A stretch of 32,581 nucleotides of DNA from NCBI RefSeq assembly GCF_039523795.1, contig NZ_BAAAFZ010000079.1:1-32581 (forward strand). Reading direction: 5' to 3'. The notes beneath the pieces were generated by a model, which worked only from the letters and a program-made list of their open reading frames with translations, was not told the DNA's origin and ran no database searches. Position 1 is the stretch's first letter, and every line of letters begins with the position of its first letter. Positions 1 to 6,496 of the stretch are shown here, piece by piece. Both the position numbers and the translations under genes were made by a program. The DNA is from Craurococcus roseus. Lineage in GTDB: Bacteria > Pseudomonadota > Alphaproteobacteria > Acetobacterales > Acetobacteraceae.

Positions 1-189
1 GGTGTGGCGCTGGCCGCGCTCGGCGGCGTGCTGTGGGCCGCGCGAGCCGCGCTGCGCCGAGCCGCCGCCGATGGCGGCGAGGAGGAACCGCGCTTCTCGC
101 TGTGGCTCTCGGCCGCGACCGCGGCGTTGGCCGCGTTGGCGGTGGTGTTCCAAGCGATCCCGGCGGCGCTGGTGCGCGCCTGCGGCTGA
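1..189 (+). CDS. C-terminal fragment of a small membrane protein (5' end outside window)
   Basis: The frame is open from base 1 to a TGA at 187-189, so only the last 62 residues are visible. They contain a hydrophobic Ala/Leu/Gly stretch, a short charged loop with a Glu-Glu-Glu-Pro run, then a second hydrophobic helix ending in RACG. This looks like two membrane segments of an integral membrane protein. It converges on a c-type cytochrome lipoprotein gene with only 22 bases between the stop codons, which weakly suggests a respiratory context (oxidase subunit or assembly factor). Too little remains to name a family. Confidence 0.5.
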   Translation, partial: GVALAALGGVLWAARAALRRAAADGGEEEPRFSLWLSAATAALAALAVVFQAIPAALVRACG

Positions 190-211
190 GCCGGGAGCGC
201 GCCGCCGCTCC

Positions 212-746
212 TCAGCCGCCCGGGCGCCCTTGGCCGTAAACCGGCGCCGCTTCGCGCGGGCGCATGCGGGCGTCGTCCCTGGGGCCGGCCTGCCCCGGGG
301 CGAGGGGCATCCCGGCCGGCACCGCCTGCGCTCGCGCCGCGCCGAGGGTGTAGAGGTAGGCCGCCATGTCCCGCGCCTCCGCTTCGGTCACGCCGAGGTT
401 GGGCATGGCGGAGCCCGGCGAGACCGCCTGCGGGTTCACCAGCCAGGGGACCAGGTTCTCCGGCGTGTTCGGCAGACGGCCGGCCACGTAGCCTCGCCGC
501 GCCCACTCCGTCAGCGGCGGGCCCACCCAGGCCACGGCGCCGCGCAGGCCGGGGATGACGTGGCACGACCCGCAGGCGTGCGTCCGGAGGGCCTCCCGGC
601 CTCGCTCCGGCGCGCCGCCCGCCACGCGCNNNNNNNNNNNNNNNNNNNNNGCACGCGCCGAGAGCCAGCAGCGCCGCCACGAGCCGGGTCGCCGAGGGGA
701 GGCGCAACCGCGCCGCCCCGTGCCCCAACGAAGAAGCTTGTGCCAT
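212..746 (-). CDS. c-type cytochrome (class I) lipoprotein, interrupted by an assembly gap
   Basis: Downstream of the gap, one minus-strand frame encodes a monohaem cytochrome c domain: CGSCH haem attachment at 560-574 and a Met-Pro-Asn-Leu segment with the likely axial Met at 404-406. A helix rich in YLYTLG and a Pro/Gly-rich tail follow. Upstream of the gap, an ATG at 744-746 starts a 32-residue segment with basic residues, a hydrophobic core and a final LALGAC, a good lipoprotein signal with Cys at residue 32. The two halves are out of register across the 21 Ns (630-650), which is expected if the gap length is arbitrary. I infer one gene for a membrane-anchored periplasmic electron carrier. 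Partner oxidase genes may lie to the left. Confidence 0.7.
630..650. other. Assembly gap (21 Ns)
   Basis: A run of 21 undetermined bases lies inside the cytochrome c gene, between its lipoprotein signal and its haem domain. The flanking reading frames disagree by one base, so the true gap length is not 21 or a sequencing error is nearby. Confidence 0.95.
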
Positions 747-1200
747 CCTGCCGAAACGCCTCCGCCCTTCGCCCGGTAACGGAAGTCGCGCGCCGGCGTT
801 CGGTTCGCCGCGCCGGGTCGGGCATTGGCGGGGGAAGGCCGATTCACGCCTTCCACCGCGTCCGCGAGCGGCACGGCACCGGACGCCGCGCCGCGAAGCC
901 GGCCTGCCCGTGGGCGAACGGCCGGGTGGAGCGGGTGGACCGCGCGTCGGACGCCGCCGCGGGCTCCGGGCGCGCCCGGCTTTCCTTGCACGCCCGCAAG
1001 CGCGCCAGGCGCGTGAAGGCGGCCGTTCCCGCGACGGCGGGGAGGCACGGGGCCGGGATCGACGCCCGGGCAGACGGAAGCCCGCGGCGGTTGGCGGCCC
1101 TTCGGACGCCCACGACCCGAGTCATCCGCATTGCCGTCCCCTCGGGTGGTTGTTTTTCCGCGGCATACTCCCCTTCGCCGATCCGGTTCGCCAGGGCGGC
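747..1200. other. Intergenic stretch, no convincing gene
   Basis: This stretch lies between the start of the cytochrome c gene and the end of the decayed hydroxylase, both on the minus strand. Open frames here are Arg/Ala/Pro-rich and look like high-GC chance frames. The cytochrome promoter should lie in the part near 750-850, but I see no clear -35/-10 pair and no strong terminator hairpin. Confidence 0.5.
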
Positions 1201-2433
1201 CTACGCCGCGGCGGTCCGCCGCTCGGCCACGGCGACCTCGCCCAGCCCGGTGACGCCGCAGAGCCAGGCGAGGGTGTCGTACCACTCGGCGTCGGATTTG
1301 GCGGACATGATCGCGTTGCGCAGCGCCGCGTGCGCGCCCGCCGGGTGGTAGATGTGGTCGCCGACTGCGCGGGACGTGAACTGGACGCGCGCGGTGCGGA
1401 GCACGCGCCGGCGGCGGTAGTTCTCCAGCGCGGCCTCCGGGTCGCCCGGGCGCGCCGCCATCTCGTGCGACAGGCACACGGCGTCCTCCACCGCCATGCA
1501 GGCGCCCTGTGCCATGTACTGCAGGGTCGGGTGCGCGGCGTCGTCCAGCAGCGCCACGCGCCCGTCCACCCAGCGCTCCACGGGGTCGCGGTCGCACAGC
1601 ACCCAGAGCTTCCAGTCGGTGCCGTGGCGGATGATGGCCTGGGCGCGCGGGTGGACGTGGCTGAAGCCCTCCAGCACCTCCTCCGGCACCGGCACCGGCA
1701 CCGGCACCGGCTTGCCGGCCACCGGCTCGGGCGCGTCGTTGTGGTAGGTGACGACGAGGTTGAACACCTTCCAGCCCGACAGCGGGTAGTGGACGATGTA
1801 GCACTTCGGCCCCGCCCAGAGCGTCGCCGCGTTCCAGCGCAGGTCCTCGGGCATGCGCTCGGTTGGGATCATCGAGCGGTAGGTGGTGTGGCCGGTCACG
1901 CGCGGCGGCCCGTCGCCGGCCACCTGCCGGTGGACGCGGGACCAAAGGCCGTCGGCGCCGACCAGCACGGAGCCCGCGACGGCCTCGCCGGAGGACAGCT
2001 TCGCCGTGACGGCCGAGCCGTCCTGCTCGTAGCCGGCGACGGCGCAGCCCGTGCGCGGGTCGATGCGCGGGTCGGCCTCGCAGGCCCGCAGGAACACGCT
2101 GCGCGGGTCGCCGCGGTGCACCACGGTTTAGGGGTTGCCGAAGCGGGCGCGGAATCTCTCGCCGAGGTCGATGGCGCAGGCGTCCTCGGCCGTCACGGCG
2201 TCCATCAGCCGCAGCTTGTCCACGCACACGGCCATGGCGCGGGCGGCGTCGCCCACGCCGGGGTGGTCGAAGGCGTGGAAGGCGTTGGGGCCGAGCTGGA
2301 CGCCGGCGCCGATCTCGCCAAGCGCGGGCGAGCGCTCCAGCACCGTCACCCCGAAGCCCTTCCGGGCCAAGCCAAGGGCGGCGGCAAGGCCGCCGATGGC
2401 ATCGGCGACCAGGACGGGCTTGTTCCGTTGCAT
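1201..2433 (-). pseudogene. Decayed FAD-dependent aromatic hydroxylase (3-hydroxybenzoate 6-/salicylate hydroxylase family)
   Basis: The frame from ATG 2433 to TAG 1201 reads as a full-length (about 410 codon) group A flavoprotein monooxygenase: N-terminal FAD fold, a GEIGAGVQLGPNA segment, HRGDP, a middle YRSMIP segment and a C-terminal DAAHPTLQYMAQGA motif. Family members oxidise salicylate or 3-hydroxybenzoate with NAD(P)H and O2. Several lesions are visible. There is an in-frame TAA at 2128-2130, where relatives have Tyr after FGNP. The first GxGxxG is reduced to VADAIGG, one residue short. The conserved LLGDAAHP reads LLDDAAHP. The HRxDLH motif reads HRGDPR. A CCGGCA repeat at 1683-1711 adds a (Pro-Val)4 run. 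Together these argue for a true pseudogene rather than one sequencing error. No other aromatic catabolism gene lies nearby. Confidence 0.85.
1683..1711. repeat. CCGGCA hexanucleotide repeat (4.8 units)
   Basis: Four perfect CCGGCA units plus CCGGC lie inside the hydroxylase pseudogene. On the coding strand they read as alternating Pro and Val codons. They are probably a replication-slippage expansion tolerated because the gene is no longer under selection. Confidence 0.85.
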
Positions 2434-3015
2434 GGCGTCGTTCCGCCTGCTCAAGCTTAGGCACGCGCGCGGTCGCGCGGCAGCCCATGGCGACCGCGCG
2501 CTGCGCGCCGGCCGGCGGTGGATGGCGCCGAACAGCGCCGGCCGCTGGACCGCGCCGCCCGGCTCGCGCGCGGACTCCGGACCGGCCGCGTTTCCTCCGG
2601 CGTGTTCGGCCGCGGCGTGCGCGGCGCAGGCGCGGGTTCCCGGCCATTCCGCGGCGCAGGGCGCAGGCTTTCGGAGTCGGGCGGAGCAAAAGGGCGGGGC
2701 TGGTTGTGGGCGCAGCCACGGGCGAACCCGTCTCCGCCTTCGCCGCGGGGCGGCCTTCCCTGTTCCGCGGGAAAATACAGGGAAAACCCCCGTTCCAGGC
2801 CTCTGCGGACGGCACTGGCCGACCGGAAAACCCGACCGTTCCGGGCCTTCCAAGCGCCTTTCCCTGCAACGGCGGTCAGGGAATTCCGCGGGGCCGATCA
2901 AGCACCGCGATGCTCGGAACAAGCAAGCCGGAGCTTCCGAGCGCGGGTGGTCGTGCGCCGGCTTGCGGCCGGGCGGATTTCCGGACATATTTCCGGAAAC
3001 ATTCGTGGTGCGCCC
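2434..3015. other. Intergenic stretch with hairpin-forming repeats
   Basis: About 580 bases between the hydroxylase pseudogene (minus) and the antitoxin gene (plus). No frame gives a credible protein. Positions 2756-2883 carry paired TTCCCTG/CAGGGAA inverted repeats and a near-direct repeat (listed separately). The antitoxin promoter must lie between about 2900 and 3015. That part has short AT-rich patches such as the one at 2982-3005, but I see no clear consensus. Confidence 0.5.
2756..2883. repeat. Pair of inverted repeats with shared TTCCCTG/CAGGGAA arms
   Basis: The first hairpin has TTCCCTGT at 2756-2763 and ACAGGGAA at 2777-2784. The second has TTCCCTG at 2860-2866 and CAGGGAA at 2877-2883. 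Between them, a segment of the form GGAAAACCC..CGTTCC(A/G)GGCCT occurs twice, about 44 bases apart (near 2781 and 2825). The arrangement resembles dispersed intergenic repeats seen in alphaproteobacteria. That family assignment is from memory and unproven. Confidence 0.55.
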
Positions 3016-3312
3016 GTGCCTTCAAAGCTTAAATCTCAGCCCAGGTCCGCCCTCGCGGAGCATCGCCAGCGGCTGCGCAGTCGCGGCCTGCAACGGGTCG
3101 AGGTGCAGGTGCGCGGCGAGGACGCCCCGCTCGTCCGGGCGGTGGCGGCCGCCCTGGCCGACCCCGGGCGGGCGGCGGAGGCGCGCGCGTTGTTGCGTGG
3201 ACGCTTCGCCCCGGCGCCGGCTCGCAGCCTCAAAGACCTGCTCGCTTCGGCCCCGTTGGAAGGCGTGGACCTCGACCGTCCCCGCGACGCCGGGCGCGCC
3301 GTCGAGCTGTGA
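3016..3312 (+). CDS. Type II antitoxin (VapB-like)
   Basis: This is a 98-residue protein using GTG at 3016 (reads as MPSKLKS). It begins with basic residues and a segment RLRSRGLQRVEVQVRGED, typical of plasmid-stabilisation antitoxins whose N-terminal half forms a ribbon-helix-helix DNA-binding dimer. A C-terminal segment around residues 70-98 (LKDLLASAPLEGVDL) probably clamps the toxin. Its TGA overlaps the toxin GTG (GTGA, 3309-3312), the usual translational coupling in such pairs. Family members repress their own promoter and neutralise a PIN-domain RNase. No strong Shine-Dalgarno sequence precedes the GTG. The exact DNA-binding class is inferred from the partner and general pattern. Confidence 0.8.
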   Translation: MPSKLKSQPRSALAEHRQRLRSRGLQRVEVQVRGEDAPLVRAVAAALADPGRAAEARALLRGRFAPAPARSLKDLLASAPLEGVDLDRPRDAGRAVEL

Positions 3313-3731
3313 CCTGGCTGGTCGACACCAACGTCGTCTCCGAAGTCCGCAAGGGACCGCGCTGCCACCCGGCGGTCGCCGCGTGGTGGGCCGGGATGGA
3401 GGACCGCGACCTGTTCCTCAGCGCGCTCACGCTCGGCGAGATCCGCAAGGGCATAGAGCAGGTGCGGCCGCGCGACCCGGCCAAGGCCGCGGCGCTGGAG
3501 GCCTGGCTCGCCGAGGTCGCCGGCGCCTTCGGGCTGCGGGTGCTCGGGGTGGACGCGGCGGTGGCCGAGGCCTGGGGCCGGATGTCGGCGGCGCGCTCCG
3601 TCCCGGTGGTGGACGCGCTGCTGGCCGCCACCGCCGGCGTGCACGGCCTGGTGCTGGTGACCCGCAACGCCGCCGACGTCGAAGGCTTGGGCGTCCGCGT
3701 GCTGGACCCGTTCGCCGCGGTTACGGGCTGA
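3309..3731 (+). CDS. vapC: VapC-type PIN-domain ribonuclease toxin
   Basis: This 140-residue protein has the PIN-domain signature: WLVDTNVVSE at the N-terminus (first catalytic Asp), LGEIRKGIEQ in the middle (catalytic Glu), and VVDALLAATA followed by LVLVTRN (later acidic residues near 100-120). Length and motif spacing fit VapC/FitB toxins, Mg-dependent RNases that cut tRNA or rRNA when not bound by antitoxin. It starts at GTG 3309, inside the last codons of the antitoxin gene. All expected acidic residues are present, so it looks intact, unlike the decayed genes on both sides. A survival advantage from addiction would explain why only this pair stayed whole. Confidence 0.9.
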   Translation: MTWLVDTNVVSEVRKGPRCHPAVAAWWAGMEDRDLFLSALTLGEIRKGIEQVRPRDPAKAAALEAWLAEVAGAFGLRVLGVDAAVAEAWGRMSAARSVPVVDALLAATAGVHGLVLVTRNAADVEGLGVRVLDPFAAVTG

Positions 3732-4182
3732 CCGCGGCCGGAACGCGCCACCCGCGCGCAGCAGCCGACGGCGACGCGCCGGCGGTCGCTCGCACGGACC
3801 ATGGCGAGGCACGATCCATCATCCCGGCCCGGCACGTGGACCGGGCCGAGCGGGAGTTGTGTTGGTCACGCGCGTGACCCGCGGCGGCTCCGGCCAGCGG
3901 CATGGAGCGGCCGGTGCCCCCCCAGCGCGCCCTTAGGACACTTGCGCAGACGGAATTAACCCGCCCCACCGAAATATTACTCGTGGTTGCTGAGGCTCCG
4001 GGCTGGGGCTCTGGGCTGGGGCTCCCCTCCGGCCAGGAGGTCGAAATGAACTCGATGCACGTACCCCGGCCGCCGCGGGCCCAGACCGGCGGGCCGCGAG
4101 CCGCCCCCGGTCGGAAAGGGGACCCCGGCGGGCACACGGGCGACCCGAATGCCGGCGGCGCCCGCCCGGCCCCGCCCACGCG
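3732..4182. other. Intergenic stretch, possible mobile-element scar
   Basis: About 450 bases between the toxin gene and the methyltransferase remnant, with no supported gene. An unusually AT-rich patch (about 3933-3985, containing GGAATTAAC and GAAATATTAC) is followed by a short direct repeat of GGGCTGGGGCTC near 4000-4025. The abrupt composition change suggests an insertion or deletion junction. No transposase fragment or clear terminal inverted repeat is visible. Confidence 0.4.
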
Positions 4183-5010
4183 GTGCCGGCCCGTCCTCTC
4201 GGCGTCGAGCACCGGCCGGTCGCCAAACTCAAGCTCGACGACCGCAACCCGCGCACCCACAGCCGCAAGCAGGTGCGCCAGATCGCGCGCAGCATCGAGG
4301 CCTTCGGCTTCAACGTGCCCGTGCTGATTGACCGCGAGGACAAGGTGCTGGCCTGCCTCCACCCCGGCTGGACCGAGGTGCCGGTGATCCGCCTCGAGCA
4401 TCTTGACCCTGATCAGGCCCGCGCCTTCATGCTGGCCGACAACAGGCTCGCCGAGAATGCCGCCTGGGACGAGCGCCTGCTCGCCGAGGCCCTGCGCGAC
4501 CTCTCCTTGGCCGAGTTCGACTTCTCCCTCGAGGCGACCGGCTTCGAGATGGCCGAGATCAACCTCCGCATCGAAGGCCTGTCCGCCCCGGCCGGGGACG
4601 AACCCGATCCCGCCGACGCCCTCCCCTGCCCGCCCGCCGCCGCCGGCCCCGCCGTGAGCCGGCCCGGCGACCTGTGGCTGCTGGGGCCGCATCGCGTGTT
4701 CTGCGGCAGCGCGCTCGAGGAGGAGAGCTACGCCGCCCTCATGGTCGCCGGGGGCGGGGGCAAGCCGCTGTGGCTTTCGCCGACCCGCCCTACGACGTGC
4801 CGATCGCAGGCCACGTCGTCGGCCTCGGCGCGTTGAAGCACCGCGAGTTCGCCATGGCCGCGGGCGAGATGGACGGCGCGGAGTTCACCGCGTTCCTGAG
4901 CACCTCGCTCGGCCTCATGGCCCGCCACGGCCGGGACGGGTCCTTGCACTTCGTGTGCATGGACCGGCGGCGCGCGCGGGAGCTGCAGGCGGCCGCCGCG
5001 GCCTGCCGCT
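4183..5010 (+). pseudogene. Remnant of a ParB-domain DNA (N4/N6) methyltransferase
   Basis: From GTG 4183 the frame encodes a ParB/Sulfiredoxin-like N-terminal domain (VEHRPVAKLKLDDRNPRTHSRKQ, then ARSIEAFGFNVPVLID) and the linker RPGDLWLLGPHRVFCG that precedes the methylase domain in phage and island methyltransferases. The GHGR box expected after VLA is missing (VLACLHPGWTEV), an in-frame loss of roughly ten codons. After a G-rich run at 4750-4761 the reading frame shifts (net loss of one base, modulo three). The catalytic DPPYDVP motif and HFVCMD continue in another frame to about 5010, where similarity to the family stops. At least three lesions make it non-functional. Such genes usually ride on prophages or integrative elements. 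Confidence 0.85.
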
Positions 5011-5526
5011 CGACTGGCGGGAGCAGCGCGCCCTCCTCGGCCCCTGCTGCTGAGCACGCTGCCCTCCGACCCCGCTGCCCCCCGACCCCGCTGCCCCCCT
5101 TCGGACTGCTCCACATGCATTGCAGCCCGTCCTTGCGCGACAGCGCGCTGGCCTTCTTGGCCAAGCGGAGCATCGCCCGCCGCGACTGCTTACCGTCGCT
5201 GCATGCGTCGGACAGCCGCTCCATCCCCGGCCTCATGCTTCGTCCTGCGGGACCTCCGTAGGAAGGCAAGTCCGCTTCGGCCGTCGGCCAGGCGAAGGAC
5301 GCGGTTGCGCCGCGATGCGCTTTCCGCGCGCGCGGCGCGGCGTTGATTCGGGCCTGAAGAACTCGGACTGCCGAAAGGGACGGGTGGGACACGCGCCACG
5401 ATGCGGCCGCCAATTCGCAACGCCAAGCGTCTCCGACCACGAGTACGTTTTGACAGGGCCGACAAAGGCCCGAATTCCGGGCGTGTGCCGGGAAAGAAGA
5501 AAGCCATTAAAAACAAAGGCTTACGC
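5011..5526. other. Non-coding stretch between methylase remnant and tRNA-Gln
   Basis: No convincing gene is seen. It starts with a 16-bp tandem repeat (5058-5100) where the methylase similarity ends. The segment 5100-5260 has mixed composition and could be scrambled mobile-element sequence; I recognise nothing in it. Just past the tRNA 3' end, AAGCC and GGCTT (minus strand, within about 5500-5525) could form a weak hairpin next to a T-rich run, a possible terminator for the minus-strand ispE-tRNA unit. Confidence 0.45.
5058..5100. repeat. 16-bp tandem repeat, 2.7 copies
   Basis: The units GCTGCCCTCCGACCCC (5058-5073) and GCTGCCCCCCGACCCC (5074-5089) are followed by a partial third unit ending at 5100. 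The repeat sits at the point where methyltransferase similarity has ended. Confidence 0.8.
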
Positions 5527-5601
5527 TGGTTGGGGCGCCAGGATTCGAACCTGGGAATGGCGGTACCAAAAACCGCTGCCTTACCGCTTGGCGACGCCCC
5601 A
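5527..5601 (-). tRNA. tRNA-Gln (anticodon TTG)
   Basis: The minus strand reads as a complete cloverleaf. The 5' arm TGGGGCG pairs with CGCCCCA. The anticodon stem GCGGT/ACCGC encloses the loop TTTTGGT with anticodon TTG (Gln). The T arm contains GGTTCGAATCC. The CCA end is encoded at 5527-5529. The gene lies 28 bases downstream of ispE on the same strand. An ispE-tRNA-Gln neighbourhood is familiar from other proteobacteria (in some gammaproteobacteria followed by prs). Here the 3' side of the tRNA is occupied by decayed accessory genes. Confidence 0.95.
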
Positions 5602-5629
5602 GCCGTGGCGGCCGCCGGCTGAATAAGGG

Positions 5630-6496
5630 TCAGGCCCCGCCGCCGTAAAGCCCCCCGGCGGCGTTCCACCACGCCGAGGGCAACAAGGCCGCGGCGCGTC
5701 GCGCCGCCGCGGCGTCCGCGAACAGCCCGAAGCAGGTGGCGCCGGACCCGCTCATGCGCGCGAGCAGGCAGCCCGGCAATGCCCGCAGCGCCGCCAGCGC
5801 CTCGCCCACCGGCGGGCAGAGCGCGATGGCCGGCGCTTCCAAGTCATTGCCGAGCCGCCCCAGGTCGCGCGCCATCGCCGCCGCGTCGGGCCACCGCTCC
5901 GGCAGGGCCGCGGGCGCCGAGAAGGCCCCGGTCCTCGCCCGGAACACCGCCGGGGTCGCCAACGCCGCGCCGGGGTTGGCCAGCAGCAGGCCGCACTCCG
6001 GCAGGGCCGGCGCGGGCGAAAGGTCGCCGCCCACGCCCCCCATGCGCGCCGGCCCGGACCGCACGCAGACCGGCACGTCGGCGCCGAGCGTGGCCGCGAG
6101 GCGCGCGAGCCGGTCCGGGCCGGAGCCCAGGCCCCAAAGCCGGTCGAGCAGGCGGAGCGCCGCAGCCGCGTCGGCCGAGCCGCCGCCGATGCCCGAGGCG
6201 ACCGGCAGCCGCTTGACCAGCCGGAGCGCCGCGCCGGGCGGCGGATCGCCCGCCGCCCCCGCCAAGGCCCGCGCGGCGCGCAGCACGAGGTTGTCGGCCT
6301 CGTCCGCCAGCGCGGCGCCGAAGGGCCCTTCCACCGAGAGGGTCAGCGATCGGGCGGGCGCCGCTTCCAGGGTGTCCGCCGCCGGGCCGAACACGGCCAG
6401 GCTGTCCAGCAGGTGGTAGCCATCGGCCCGGCGTCCGGTGACGTGGAGGAAGAGGTTGACCTTGGCGGGGGCCGGTTCCGTTTCGGCGGCGGTCAA
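5630..6496 (-). CDS. ispE: 4-diphosphocytidyl-2-C-methyl-D-erythritol kinase
   Basis: This GHMP kinase of the non-mevalonate (MEP) isoprenoid pathway phosphorylates 4-diphosphocytidyl-2-C-methyl-D-erythritol with ATP in the cytoplasm. The 288-residue length is normal. The N-terminal APAKVNLFLHVTGRRADGYH motif carries the substrate-binding Lys and His. The ATP loop LPVASGIGGGSADAAAALR lies near residues 95-115, and the C-terminal GHMP motif reads ARMSGSGATCFGLF. I choose TTG at 6494-6496 because it overlaps the TGA of the upstream TPR gene (TTGA) and places the PAPAKVN motif about ten residues from the start. It is probably co-transcribed with the TPR gene and tRNA-Gln. Confidence 0.95.
   Translation of the reverse strand: MTAAETEPAPAKVNLFLHVTGRRADGYHLLDSLAVFGPAADTLEAAPARSLTLSVEGPFGAALADEADNLVLRAARALAGAAGDPPPGAALRLVKRLPVASGIGGGSADAAAALRLLDRLWGLGSGPDRLARLAATLGADVPVCVRSGPARMGGVGGDLSPAPALPECGLLLANPGAALATPAVFRARTGAFSAPAALPERWPDAAAMARDLGRLGNDLEAPAIALCPPVGEALAALRALPGCLLARMSGSGATCFGLFADAAAARRAAALLPSAWWNAAGGLYGGGA

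Noticed and set aside
844..1131. 95-codon minus-strand open frame between cytochrome c and hydroxylase
   Set aside because: Arg/Ala-rich with no recognisable pattern and no ribosome-binding site; probably chance.
212..2869. Very long minus-strand open frame of 885 codons
   Set aside because: Only its last part (cytochrome c) is real. The rest is Arg/Pro/Gly-rich antisense or off-frame reading over the hydroxylase pseudogene, and the N gap is read through as unknown residues.
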